Positions 16,147 to 25,448 of a DNA stretch of 64,000 nucleotides are shown one piece after another. The stretch is from Cytophagaceae bacterium (GTDB taxonomy: Bacteria > Bacteroidota > Bacteroidia > Cytophagales > Flexibacteraceae), in contig CANGYH010000007.1 in NCBI GenBank assembly GCA_947458545.1, positions 62,001 through 126,000 of the forward strand. Reading direction: 5' to 3'. A model generated the notes under the pieces. The model ran no database searches. It saw only the letters and a program-made list of their open reading frames with translations, and was not told the DNA's origin. How positions within the stretch are numbered: the first letter of the stretch is position 1; each line of letters begins with the position of its first letter. The position numbers and the translations under genes are program-made.

Positions 16147-17085
16147 CTAGGCGGTGGGTACGGCTGGTACGGGATTGGGCTCGAGCGCTTCTAATGTCCA
16201 TTGGCCGTGGCGGGCCTCCAGCCGCAGGGGCCTGCCGTAGGGGATGGGGTAGTTGGGCCGCGCATGGCCTATCGGGGCGCCAGCCACCACGGGGATCTCG
16301 GCCGGTACGTGTGTCCGTACAATCTCGTACAGATGCTGGCCAAAGGCAGGGGTTGTGTCTCTGATATCTGTAAAATGGCCCAGCAGCACGGCCAGGGCAC
16401 CGTCTAGCGCGCCTGCCCGGCGCAGTTGCAGCAGCATACGGTCTAGGTGGTAGCGCTGCTCGCCCACTTCTTCTATCAGCAGTATTTTACCGGCCGCCTG
16501 CACCGGATAGGCCGAGCCGATGGTATGGGCCAGCAACGTCAGGTTTCCGCCCGTGGCTGGGCCTACCACGGCCAGGCCATCCAGCAACTGTGCCGAGGGA
16601 TCGTCCCACCCGAAGCTTAGCTGGCCTGTGGTGGCCAGGCGGGCCAAGGCAGCGGCATCGGGGGCGGCATGGTCTGCCAGGTGGCTGGCCATGGGCGCGT
16701 GGCAGGCGTAGGCGGCCTGGCCCACGGCCTCCCAGGCCAACAGGCCTGCGGTAATGTCAGAAAAGCCCAGGAGGTGTTTGGGTGCGGCGGCCAGCAGCTC
16801 GGCTAGGGGCAGGGCATCGAGCAGGCGGCTTAAGCCATAGCCCCCCCGCAAGGCATGGACGATACCCGGGCCCGGTGCCTCCAAGGCGTGGCGAAGGTCG
16901 GCCAGGCGCTCTTCGTCAGTACCAGCAAAAGCGTGGTGCTGGCCCAGGGCATGGGGCATCAGCCTAGGGTGCATGCCCAGGCTCTGCCAGAAAGCCACGG
17001 CATACCCCGCCACCTCTGCCGAGGCGGCAAACGCCGGAGCCAGCAAGTAAACCGGTGTGCCCGGCGCCATCATAGGCACAAACAT
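16147..17085 (-). CDS. ldcA: LD-carboxypeptidase (peptidase S66)
   Basis: Muramoyltetrapeptide carboxypeptidase family: removes the terminal D-alanine from tetrapeptides during murein recycling. The family blocks are clear: HALRGGYGLSRLL (77-89), GFSDITAGLLA with the Ser109 nucleophile, LLIEEVGEQRYHLDRML with Glu205, and GAPIGHARPNYPIPYG with His274. Length 312 aa is usual. No signal peptide, consistent with a cytoplasmic enzyme. It is immediately followed by rnhA. Confidence 0.9.
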   Translation of the reverse strand: MFVPMMAPGTPVYLLAPAFAASAEVAGYAVAFWQSLGMHPRLMPHALGQHHAFAGTDEERLADLRHALEAPGPGIVHALRGGYGLSRLLDALPLAELLAAAPKHLLGFSDITAGLLAWEAVGQAAYACHAPMASHLADHAAPDAAALARLATTGQLSFGWDDPSAQLLDGLAVVGPATGGNLTLLAHTIGSAYPVQAAGKILLIEEVGEQRYHLDRMLLQLRRAGALDGALAVLLGHFTDIRDTTPAFGQHLYEIVRTHVPAEIPVVAGAPIGHARPNYPIPYGRPLRLEARHGQWTLEALEPNPVPAVPTA

Positions 17086-17141
17086 CTGCCCGCGAAGTTG
17101 GTGGATACGCTGCCGAAAAGGCTGCCCGCGCCCAGGCAGGC

Positions 17142-19166
17142 CTAGCGCCTGGCCAAGAGGTAATCTATGCCCAGCACAAAGCTGCGCCCGCCCAGCGGCC
17201 CATACACGTAGGCGGGGTCGAAGGTGCCGGTGCGGTCGGGGTCGGCCCCACGGTCAAAGGGGTCTTGCGCCCGCCAGATGGGGGCGTAGCGAGGCATCCA
17301 ATTGCCCAGGTTGCGCACCTGGGCCAGCAGGGTGAGGCGGCCGGTGGGCCGGTAGCTGATCTGCCCATGCAGCAGTGCATAGCTCGGGCTGAGGGCGGGC
17401 CTGTCGTCTGCCGGTTGCAGGGGCATGGGCTGGGGGCCGGTAGCCTCTAGACGGGCGGTGGCCTCTAGGCGCTGCCGCGGCAGGCGATACGTGAGCTCGG
17501 CCTGGGTTTGCCAACTGGGTGTGTAGAGCACGGTTTGGCGCTCTAACCCTGGCAGGCTGCGGGTGTAGCTAAGCCATGTGGCGCTTGCGCGCGCGCTCCA
17601 GGCCGGGGCTACGGCGGCGGCCTGCATGGTCAGGCCTTGGTTGCGGGCTTGCTCGGGCGTGTTGCGGTATATGATGGCGTTGGGGTCGGTGTCAAAGTCT
17701 GCCAGGATTTTGTTGGCAAAGTCTGTACGCCACGCCGTCAGGGCCAGATCCAGGTGTACGCCGCCCAGGGCAGTATCCCAGGCAAGCTCTGCCAGGTGCG
17801 TCCAGGCGCGCTCGGGTTGCAGGCTTTGTGGCAGCACCAGGCGGCGGCTACCCGTGAGGGCGGCATGGTCTTCGGTGATGACGTTTACGCTTCGGTAGCC
17901 AAGGCCAGTAGCTGCCCGGGCCAACAAGCCGGGGGCCAGCCGCAAGGCTCCGTGCAGCCGAGGGGCCCATTGGCTACCGTGGACGGGGTGGTGCTCATAA
18001 CGCAGGCCCGGGCGTAAGGTAGCCGGGCCCAGTGGCAGCTCGGCTTGCACGTAGCCGCCGGGCATCAGCTCGCGGCGCAGGGTGTTGGCGTTTTCGGTGC
18101 GGGTGGCGGGGGTATTGTCGTCGTAGTGCAGATACCGGGCCGTGGGGCCCAGCTGTACGCGCCCCCTGCCGAGGCGGGCGCTGGCGGTATGCTGCACAAA
18201 AACGTCGGCTTGCAGGCCTTGGTAGAGCATGGTGCCATAGGCGGCATCCTGGTAGTGGGCGGCACCCGATAGCAGGGTCTGCTGCTGCCAGCGGCCTTGC
18301 GATGTGTAGCGTATGTTGGCTACGGCCTCGCCCCGGTACACGTAGATGTCTTCTCCATAAACGGCCTCTGTTAGCCGGTGGAGGCGGGGCACAAAGGCCG
18401 TCTGCCCACCGGTGCGCCGCTCGGCATAGCCCCGGGCATAAACGCTGGCCCGGGCCCACTGGCCCAGTGTTGGGCTGCCCGTGAGCGCAAGCGAGCCCCG
18501 GTTGTATTTGACAAGATCATAAAAGCCGTCGGCGTTGCGGTCTGGCGGGCGGCGGCGCGTGGCTGCCTGGCCGTATAGCGCCCAGGTGGTGTTGAGGGGT
18601 ATGGCGATGTCGGCAGAGCCCTCGGCCCAACTGCCGCCGAGCAGACGCACCTGGGGCACTACCCCTCCGGCGGGCCGGGTAAGCAGGTTGACGGAACCGC
18701 CCAGGCCCTCGGCGGGCAGGCCTGCGCCTACGGGGCCGCGCACTACCTCTACCCCTCTGGCCAGCAGCGTGGGCAGGCCTTGCGTACCGTAGATGCCCCC
18801 CAGGCTGCCCACCAGCGGGGCAGAGTCTATCATAACGAGCGTGTAGGGCCCCTCTAACCCGTTGAGGCGCAGCTCTGCCGCCCCACAGACGGCACAGGTG
18901 GTTTGCAGCCGAAGCCCGGCTATACGGCCAAACTGCTCTGCCAGTGTGGCCGAGGCCAGGCCCAGCATGGTGCGGGCCGAAAGGCGCTCTACGCTCTCTG
19001 TGCGGGGCAGGCGGGTAGAGTGGGCCGTGCTGCCCACTACCAGGGCCTCAGACAGCTCAAGCGTACGATCTAGCCGGGCCGAATCAAGCCTTGCCTGCCC
19101 TTGAGCCAGGGCGGTCGTTGCCAGGCAAAGCCCCACCAGCAGCCCAAAGCCACAAACCCGATTCAT
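17142..19166 (-). CDS. TonB-dependent outer membrane receptor
   Basis: A 674-aa receptor with signal peptide (1-21), plug domain (about 55-165) and 22-strand barrel. The plug contains TTCAVCGAAELRLNGLEG, with Cys91 and Cys94 in a CxxC pair before the NGLEGPYTLVMIDSAP strand; this cysteine-bearing plug occurs in a Bacteroidota receptor subgroup of uncertain substrate, possibly a metal or heme compound. There is no N-terminal carboxypeptidase-like domain and no SusD partner, so it is not a SusC glycan transporter. Its promoter carries an inverted repeat (19167-19190), suggesting regulation. It ends 57 nt before the ldcA start. Confidence 0.88.
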   Translation of the reverse strand: MNRVCGFGLLVGLCLATTALAQGQARLDSARLDRTLELSEALVVGSTAHSTRLPRTESVERLSARTMLGLASATLAEQFGRIAGLRLQTTCAVCGAAELRLNGLEGPYTLVMIDSAPLVGSLGGIYGTQGLPTLLARGVEVVRGPVGAGLPAEGLGGSVNLLTRPAGGVVPQVRLLGGSWAEGSADIAIPLNTTWALYGQAATRRRPPDRNADGFYDLVKYNRGSLALTGSPTLGQWARASVYARGYAERRTGGQTAFVPRLHRLTEAVYGEDIYVYRGEAVANIRYTSQGRWQQQTLLSGAAHYQDAAYGTMLYQGLQADVFVQHTASARLGRGRVQLGPTARYLHYDDNTPATRTENANTLRRELMPGGYVQAELPLGPATLRPGLRYEHHPVHGSQWAPRLHGALRLAPGLLARAATGLGYRSVNVITEDHAALTGSRRLVLPQSLQPERAWTHLAELAWDTALGGVHLDLALTAWRTDFANKILADFDTDPNAIIYRNTPEQARNQGLTMQAAAVAPAWSARASATWLSYTRSLPGLERQTVLYTPSWQTQAELTYRLPRQRLEATARLEATGPQPMPLQPADDRPALSPSYALLHGQISYRPTGRLTLLAQVRNLGNWMPRYAPIWRAQDPFDRGADPDRTGTFDPAYVYGPLGGRSFVLGIDYLLARR

Positions 19167-19190
19167 GATACAAATATAAAAGTTTGTATC
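19167..19190 (-). promoter_or_regulatory. Promoter with inverted repeat before TonB-dependent receptor
   Basis: A TATATTTG -7 box (19171-19178, minus strand) lies 4 nt before the ATG, and a TTTTG lies 22 nt upstream of it. The box overlaps an inverted repeat GATACAAA-N8-TTTGTATC (19167-19174 and 19183-19190), a possible repressor site. The transcript would be nearly leaderless. Confidence 0.6.
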
Positions 19191-19210
19191 CTCTAACTTT
19201 CAAAACAAGA

Positions 19211-19242
19211 GAAAGGTTGCCTGGGGTATCAAGCAACCTTTC
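19211..19242 (-). terminator. Terminator after RCC1-repeat gene
   Basis: GAAAGGTTGC pairs with GCAACCTTTC around a 12-nt loop. On the minus strand it is followed by TCTTGTTTT. It separates the RCC1-repeat gene from the TonB-dependent receptor. Confidence 0.65.
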
Positions 19243-19343
19243 TGAAAGGAAATCAAGAACTTGCCACCTAGCCTGCACTTTGCCTAAGGCGAATAAACTT
19301 CCCAAGCACTAGCGAGCCAGGCCAGCATAGCCAACTCCCATTA

Positions 19344-19389
19344 GCGAGGCACAGCCTCGCCAGAGCACGTGACAAGGGCACAGCCCTTG
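19344..19389 (-). repeat. Hairpin repeat element L, copy 2 (inverted)
   Basis: GCGAGGC-aca-GCCTCGC (19344-19360), CACGTG (19366-19371) and CAAGGGC-aca-GCCCTTG (19373-19389). This is the same order as copy 1 (1243-1288) on the opposite strand. The first stem reads CAAGGGC/GCCCTTG here and CAATGGC/GCCATTG there, a compensated change. A further CAAGGGCTTTCCCAAGG-like hairpin lies just beyond on the minus strand (to about 19415). Confidence 0.7.
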
Positions 19390-19428
19390 CACAGTATACC
19401 TTGGGAAAGCCCTTGCACAGCATAGGCC

Positions 19429-22400
19429 CTACTCCCGCACCCAGCGCACGCTTTGGCCGCCCATGCGTAGCAGGTAGAGGCCGCGCGGCAGGGCAGAAAG
19501 ATCCAGGTAGCTGGTGCCTTTGGGCAGATAGGCGCTGCGCAGCAGCGCCCCTTGAGCCGAGCGCACCTCGAGCTTGCCTGCTGCCTGGGCCGTGAGCTCT
19601 AGCTGGCCTGAGCTGGGGTTGGGCCGGGCGCTGAAGGTGCTTGGCAGCACCTTTCGTGCCGAGGTGATGACCTGTACCGAGTCTGAGCGGCTCGTATCGA
19701 CAACAGGCCGGTATAAGGTGTTGACGACCGTGTTTGTGCGCACCGGGTCGTTGAAGTCAAAGTAGATGTCGGCGTTGTTTTCGATCCTTGTGCCAAGCGG
19801 AGCCTCTGCCAGAGGCAGGATGGAAAAGTCAATGAAGCCCTGCGAGGCCTGGCCAGAGCGCGTCGAGTCTGGCAGCTGAATGCCGGGGAAGGTGAAGGTC
19901 AGCACCGGCCGCCCTTCGCCAGAGAGGCTTGCGCGGTAGGGATGTGAGGCTGCACCAAAGCGCAGTGTTGCAAGGTCCAGCTGCAAAGAGAGCGTGTCTG
20001 TGATGCGCACGGCAAAGGCCGTGTCGTTGCCCTTGTTCATAAAGCGCAGGCGGTAGCGAAGCCTGGTGCCAGGCTCGACGTTGCCTGCCGTGCCGATGCC
20101 CTTCGGGTCGACTTGCTTGTCGTTGGGGTCGTAGCTGTCTCGGATGGGCAGACACTCTCTGGCCTCGATGGGCGAGTCTGAGCCGGGGTGCTGCACCTGC
20201 TGACCGCCTGCCTGCGAGAGCGTCAGGCAGCTGGCCCAGGCCCGCTGCCATCGTCCTCGGGGCGAGAGCGAGTCTTGCTCCACTTCCACAACGGCCATCG
20301 TAGCAGCAGAGAGCGGGCTGACGGCCACGGCCAGCGTATCGCCTGCATCGAGGCGATAAGGCCGCTCATAGACCAGCACCGAGTCTTGCCAGAGCCGCAG
20401 GCGGCGCGCCCGCTGCATGGATTGGCCTGTGTTGCGCAGCGTGAAGGTGGGCCGCCCTTGCTGGCAGTAGCCCGTGGCCTCGACAAAGGAGCCATCGTAG
20501 CCCTGGGGCCAGGCGCAGGCCTCTGGCGCGGGGGTGAGCCAGGCCTTGGTGCACTGCTCGACGCCCATCAGGCCCCGGATGCAAAGCACGGTATCTCGTA
20601 TGATGATGCGGCCCCTGGCCCCTGGCTCCAGCGTGCCAACAGCAAAGCTGTAGGTAGAGTCTTGGGCATTGTAGGTAAAGGCCCTATCGGCCCGCACCAG
20701 CTTTATGTACTGCGGCAGCCTTAAGTGCGCCACCACACCCGCCTGGGCCACCCGGCCTGTGTTAGAGTATTCGATGACGGTGGTGTTGAGCCAGCAGCGC
20801 CTGCGGCTGGATCGTAAAAAGACGTTGAGCTTGGCGCACTCCCTGCGCTCGATGGCGAAGGCCAAGCCTGCCACCGTATCACGCGGGCCGGCAAAGTCGG
20901 CCGTGTAGCCCGTGTCGGGGGGTGGGCAGACTTGGCGCTGAAGCATGTCCTCTTGGTTAGGAAGTAGGATTTGCACCTTATAGCGGCCCGAATCTACTCC
21001 AAAGTTGAAGTTACCTTGAATGGATGTTAGGCCAAAGAAAGTGGATCCCTTTGAGGTGTCTTCGGCTATGACGGGTATGAGAGGAATACCTGCTTCCCCA
21101 GAATCTTGCTGACAATCCTGGTTTAAAGAAGTAAAAACCCTTCCTATGATTCTCTTTGCACGCTGCTCAAATGGGTAAGGGCTTTTTAAAATGGCGGCAG
21201 AGAAGTTATGCCCAGAAGAAATCGAAGTAGCTGTGAAAATATCTCTTGGAACTCCAGATTGCCAATTAGAATTAGTGCCCCAACCAATAGCACGCCCATT
21301 AGATTTTAATGCCAAGCAGTGAAACTGGCCTGCAGAAATAGCGATTACATTTCGTAAACCACTAGGTACTGTAGCTTGCCCTAAATTGTTGCGGCCCCAT
21401 GCAACCACGGTTCCGTCCTCTATCAAAGCCAAATTGTGGTAATTACCCGCAGCGATGGCAATTACCTTTCGAAGATTTGGTGGTACGTCTGTCTGGCCAA
21501 AGTCATTGAGGCCCCACGCAATAACCGTACTATCACGGAGTAATGCAAGATTGTGTTGAAGCCCACATGAGATGGCAACCACATTTCTGAGTTGAGAGGC
21601 AAGTCCAGGGAGAAAACAGGTCGTATCTCCCCATCCCACCACCGTATTATCTGCTTTCAGGACGAGACTATGCCTTTCTCCAGCTGCAACATCAATGACC
21701 CTGGTTAGGAGAGATGGAACGGACGTTTGCCTATTGGCATTATAACCCCATGCTCTTACTGATGAATCTTTTTGTAACGCAATACTATGAAAAGTGCCAG
21801 CGGCAATTTTGGTAACTTTATCAAGGCTAAAAGGCCTATTTAATTGACCTTGACTGTTGCTGCCCCATGCTACTACAGAACTATCTGATTTTAAAGCAAC
21901 AAAGTGTAATTTGCCAGCTGCTATTGAAACAATATCTGAAAGATCTCCTTTCGGTGGAATTTGACCCCAGTCATTAGCACCCCAGCCGATCAAAGTTCCG
22001 TCTCGTTTCAGTGCTAAGCAATTATTCCCCCCAGCAGAAATGGCTACAATATCAGTGACATTCTGCGGCATAGGCAGCAAACCGCCGGTTGCACCCCAAA
22101 CTAGCACTGTTCCATTAGCCCTAAGTGCCATGTGATGCATATTGCCCCCATCTATTGCAATGGCATCGCTCACCGCAGGGTGATTGTTTTCTCCGTATCC
22201 AGAGCTACCCCAGGCCATTACCTGGCCCGTAGCACGCAAAACAACTGTTGAGTAAAAGGCTGCGCTTATAGCGGTTACATCGCGTAGTGTGCGTGGCCCG
22301 GTATTTTGCCCATTAGAATTATCTCCCCACCCGCCGACTGTACTATCTCTCCATAATACTACTGAGTGGCGGAGACCTGCCGCAACTTTTGATACGTTGC

Positions 22401-22848
22401 TTAGGCTAGCGGGTGGTGAAGCTTGAAGATACATATTAGAACCCCACCCTACCACGGTACCGTTTCGTCTTACGGCGAGAAAGTGTTGGTGGCCAGCTGC
22501 TATGGCGACAATATCGACCAGACCCATGGGCAGTGTTGTGGCACCCCACCCAATTACAACGCCATCGCTCCTGAGTGCAATACTTGCAAAAGATGATGCT
22601 GCAACTTCCACTACTCCCTTCAGCCCTATTGGAACCTCGCACTGTCTTGAGGTATTGTCACCCCATGCAACGACCGTACTGTCTTGCATGAGGGCCAGAT
22701 TGTGTGTGGTCCCTGATGAAAGCTTTCGAATGGGCTTGTTGAGGTTACCCGTAATGCAAATCCTACCCCAGGCCCGAACCTCCTTTTGCCCCCACCCCGG
22801 CAGGGCGCTTATACACAACAAAAGCAATAGGTAGAGACGGTTTGGCAT
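19429..22848 (-). CDS. Secreted RCC1-repeat protein with T9SS sorting tail
   Basis: A very large surface protein, 1139 aa from the ATG at 22848 (signal peptide ends PGWGQ). The N-terminal 560 residues hold about twelve RCC1-like units of the form VVAWG.N..GQ...P with VVAIAAG.YHNLAL, predicted to form one or two beta-propellers. The middle region is beta-rich. A conserved Bacteroidota domain starts YDPNDKQVDPKG and includes ADIYFDFNDPVRTNTVVNTL. A type A sorting domain ends the protein (FSARPNPSSGQLEL to LRMGGQSVRWVRE). The propeller half is visibly AT-rich, while the part downstream of about 20960 is GC-rich. Ligand unknown. Confidence 0.82.
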   Translation of the reverse strand: MPNRLYLLLLLCISALPGWGQKEVRAWGRICITGNLNKPIRKLSSGTTHNLALMQDSTVVAWGDNTSRQCEVPIGLKGVVEVAASSFASIALRSDGVVIGWGATTLPMGLVDIVAIAAGHQHFLAVRRNGTVVGWGSNMYLQASPPASLSNVSKVAAGLRHSVVLWRDSTVGGWGDNSNGQNTGPRTLRDVTAISAAFYSTVVLRATGQVMAWGSSGYGENNHPAVSDAIAIDGGNMHHMALRANGTVLVWGATGGLLPMPQNVTDIVAISAGGNNCLALKRDGTLIGWGANDWGQIPPKGDLSDIVSIAAGKLHFVALKSDSSVVAWGSNSQGQLNRPFSLDKVTKIAAGTFHSIALQKDSSVRAWGYNANRQTSVPSLLTRVIDVAAGERHSLVLKADNTVVGWGDTTCFLPGLASQLRNVVAISCGLQHNLALLRDSTVIAWGLNDFGQTDVPPNLRKVIAIAAGNYHNLALIEDGTVVAWGRNNLGQATVPSGLRNVIAISAGQFHCLALKSNGRAIGWGTNSNWQSGVPRDIFTATSISSGHNFSAAILKSPYPFEQRAKRIIGRVFTSLNQDCQQDSGEAGIPLIPVIAEDTSKGSTFFGLTSIQGNFNFGVDSGRYKVQILLPNQEDMLQRQVCPPPDTGYTADFAGPRDTVAGLAFAIERRECAKLNVFLRSSRRRCWLNTTVIEYSNTGRVAQAGVVAHLRLPQYIKLVRADRAFTYNAQDSTYSFAVGTLEPGARGRIIIRDTVLCIRGLMGVEQCTKAWLTPAPEACAWPQGYDGSFVEATGYCQQGRPTFTLRNTGQSMQRARRLRLWQDSVLVYERPYRLDAGDTLAVAVSPLSAATMAVVEVEQDSLSPRGRWQRAWASCLTLSQAGGQQVQHPGSDSPIEARECLPIRDSYDPNDKQVDPKGIGTAGNVEPGTRLRYRLRFMNKGNDTAFAVRITDTLSLQLDLATLRFGAASHPYRASLSGEGRPVLTFTFPGIQLPDSTRSGQASQGFIDFSILPLAEAPLGTRIENNADIYFDFNDPVRTNTVVNTLYRPVVDTSRSDSVQVITSARKVLPSTFSARPNPSSGQLELTAQAAGKLEVRSAQGALLRSAYLPKGTSYLDLSALPRGLYLLRMGGQSVRWVRE

Positions 22849-22943
22849 ACGCAAAGAGATATTCAGGGCGTCAAGATAGGTGGGCGGTTGCAATGGTGCA
22901 ACCTAAGCCCTGTTTTATACCGAAAGAACGGCCTTGGTAACCA

Positions 22944-25448
22944 TTGTTTGTAGAAGCGCCCACAATTTGCCCGGCAGGGCAGACCTTTGTGCATTATACC
23001 GTGCTGACACCTGCTGACTCTGCCGCCCCGGCGGCTACGCCTCCACTGCCCGACACCGGGCCCGACTTGCGCGCCCTGGCCGGGCGGATGCTGGCCCGCT
23101 GGTACTGGTTTGCAGCCTCGGCCCTGCTGTGTTTGAGCCTGACCTACGTGTACATCCGCTACACCGAGCGCGAGTACGTGGTAGAAGGCTCGCTCATGCT
23201 CCGCTCTGCCTCGGATGATAGGCAACTGCTGGAGAGTCTGCTCGAAAACCTCGGCACCGGCCGCGACGGCCAGCAACCCAACCTCACCAACGAGATGCTG
23301 GCCTTGCAGACCTTCCCCATGGCGCGCGAGGCCGTGGACAGTTGCAACCTGCAAGCCACCGTGCTGGTAACGGGCAAGGTGCGCTCGGGCGAGTTTTACA
23401 AGGTGGGGCCGCTGCGCGTATGGGCCGACACCGTGGCCACCAGCCACGCCGGCCAGCAGGTGGAGTTTGAAAAGGCCGGGCCAGGCTCGTACCGCCTCTA
23501 CCTGAACGAGCGGGCCGAGGGCTACGACCCTGCCGGCCGCACCTTTGTGCCCTTGCAGGGCAAGCCCGCCCCGCTGCTGCAGTTCGGGCTGACGTATGCC
23601 CTAGACTCGGGCAACTTCCGCTGCAGTTGGGATGCCCGCCAAGAGGCAGCGCTGCCCAAGGGGGCGGGGATCTCCATCATCTTCAACGATATGGACCGCC
23701 TGGCCGATGCCCTGGTGCGCCGCCTCAACGTAGAGCGCATCGGCGACAACAGCACGGCCCTGGTGCTGCGCAGCCGCGGGCCCGTCATAGAGAAAGAGGT
23801 GGACCTCATCAACCAACTGATGCGCAATTACATGCGCCATGGGCTGGAAGAAAAGAACCGGCAGGCCGTAAACACCATCCGCTTTATAGACGAGCAACTG
23901 GCCGAGACAGCCCTGCGCCTACAGAAGGCAGAGGGAGAGCTGGAGAGCTTCCGCAGCCGCAACAAGGTGATGGACCTAGCTGCCACCAGCACCGCCACCT
24001 TTACCAAGCTGGATGAGTTGGAGGGCGAGAAGGCCCAGATACAGGTGCGGCGCAAATACTACGAGTATCTGCTGGGGTATGTGCGGCGCGGCTCGGGCAA
24101 GCCCAACGAAATCGTATCGCCCTCGGCCATGGGCATAGAAGACCCGCTGCTGCAAAGCCTGATTGCGCGTCTCTCTCAGCTATATGGCGAGAAGAGTGCC
24201 CTACAACTGACGGCACAGCGCGGCAACCCAGCCCTCAACAGCCTGGAAGACCGCATCGGCGTGGCCCGCCAAGAGCTGGAAGAGAACGTGCGCAACATCA
24301 TCCGCAATGCAGACATCACCCTGCGCGAGATTGACCAGCGCATTGCCGAGGCCGAGCGCCAGGTGCTGCGCCTGCCAGAGACGGAGCGGACGCTGGTAAA
24401 CCTGCAGCGCCGCTTCAACCTGAACGACAACATCTTTACCTACCTGATGCAAAAGCGCGCCGAGGCCGGCATGGCCCGTGCCGCCAACACCACCGACGCC
24501 CGCATCTTAGAGATGGCCAGCACCCGGCAGGCCCTGCAGGTAGCCCCCAAGCCGGTATCGCTCTACACGCTGGCGCTGATACTGGGGCTGCTGCTGCCCG
24601 CCCTGGTAATTGGCGGGCGCGAGCTGACCAACGACAAAATCCGCACCCGGGCCGAGCTGGAGCGGCTGACGCGCATCCCCATAGCGGCCGTGGTGGGCCA
24701 TGCCCAGGGCCAAGGCAACCTGGTGGTGAGCCGGAGTCTCAAAAGCCTTATTACCGAGGCATTCCGCTCGCTGCGGCTCAACCTCAACTACCTGGGCCCA
24801 GACGGCGACGCCCAGGTGGTAGGCATCACCAGCTCCGTATCGGGCGAGGGTAAGACGTTCACCGCCATCAACCTGGCGGCCGTCTCGGCCCTGGCGGGCA
24901 AGCGCACGGTGCTGGTGCTGGCAGACATGCGTAAGCCCAAAAACGAGGCAGACCTGTCTGTTGACCATACCCGTGGCCTGAGCCAGGTGCTGGCCAACGC
25001 CGCCCCCCTGGCAGACGTGCTGCAGCAGGCCCCGCAAGACCACCTCTGGGTGCTGCCCAGCGGCCCGGTGCCCCCCAACCCGGCAGAGCTCTACGGCAGT
25101 GCCCGCATGCTAGACGTGCTTGCCCAGCTGCGCAGCCAGTTCGATTTTGTGGTGGTAGATACGCCGCCGCTGGGGCTGGTGTCAGACTTTATGCACATCG
25201 TGGGCCGGATGGACGTTAACGTTTACCTGGTGCGGCACAACTATACGCGGCGGCCCTTTCTGGAGCGCATCAATGCCTTGCACGCCGAGGGTAAGATTCC
25301 GCGCCTGGCATTGGTAATCAACGACGTGGACCAGGCCGGCAAGACGTACGGCTACTATGGCTACGGATATGGCTACGGCTATGCCTACGCCGACCCGTAC
25401 TTCGACCAGCCCAAGCGCAAGGCCTGGTGGCGGCGCTGGCTCGGTTAG
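22944..25448 (+). CDS. Wzc-like polysaccharide tyrosine autokinase
   Basis: Membrane co-polymerase and bacterial tyrosine kinase that controls capsule or exopolysaccharide export. Order: membrane segment at about 53-70, Wzz domain, long coiled coil (about 310-510, VRLQKAEGELESFRSRNKV-like), second membrane segment at about 537-555 (LALILGLLLPALVI), then the BY-kinase with Walker A VSGEGKT (about 632-638), Walker A' VLADMRKP, Walker B FVVVDTPP and a C-terminal tyrosine cluster YGYYGYGYGYGYAYADPYF, the autophosphorylation tail. No export or glycosyltransferase genes flank it, so it is orphaned here. The first codon is a TTG; GTG codons at 22989 and 23001 are possible starts. Confidence 0.9.
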   Translation: MFVEAPTICPAGQTFVHYTVLTPADSAAPAATPPLPDTGPDLRALAGRMLARWYWFAASALLCLSLTYVYIRYTEREYVVEGSLMLRSASDDRQLLESLLENLGTGRDGQQPNLTNEMLALQTFPMAREAVDSCNLQATVLVTGKVRSGEFYKVGPLRVWADTVATSHAGQQVEFEKAGPGSYRLYLNERAEGYDPAGRTFVPLQGKPAPLLQFGLTYALDSGNFRCSWDARQEAALPKGAGISIIFNDMDRLADALVRRLNVERIGDNSTALVLRSRGPVIEKEVDLINQLMRNYMRHGLEEKNRQAVNTIRFIDEQLAETALRLQKAEGELESFRSRNKVMDLAATSTATFTKLDELEGEKAQIQVRRKYYEYLLGYVRRGSGKPNEIVSPSAMGIEDPLLQSLIARLSQLYGEKSALQLTAQRGNPALNSLEDRIGVARQELEENVRNIIRNADITLREIDQRIAEAERQVLRLPETERTLVNLQRRFNLNDNIFTYLMQKRAEAGMARAANTTDARILEMASTRQALQVAPKPVSLYTLALILGLLLPALVIGGRELTNDKIRTRAELERLTRIPIAAVVGHAQGQGNLVVSRSLKSLITEAFRSLRLNLNYLGPDGDAQVVGITSSVSGEGKTFTAINLAAVSALAGKRTVLVLADMRKPKNEADLSVDHTRGLSQVLANAAPLADVLQQAPQDHLWVLPSGPVPPNPAELYGSARMLDVLAQLRSQFDFVVVDTPPLGLVSDFMHIVGRMDVNVYLVRHNYTRRPFLERINALHAEGKIPRLALVINDVDQAGKTYGYYGYGYGYGYAYADPYFDQPKRKAWWRRWLG

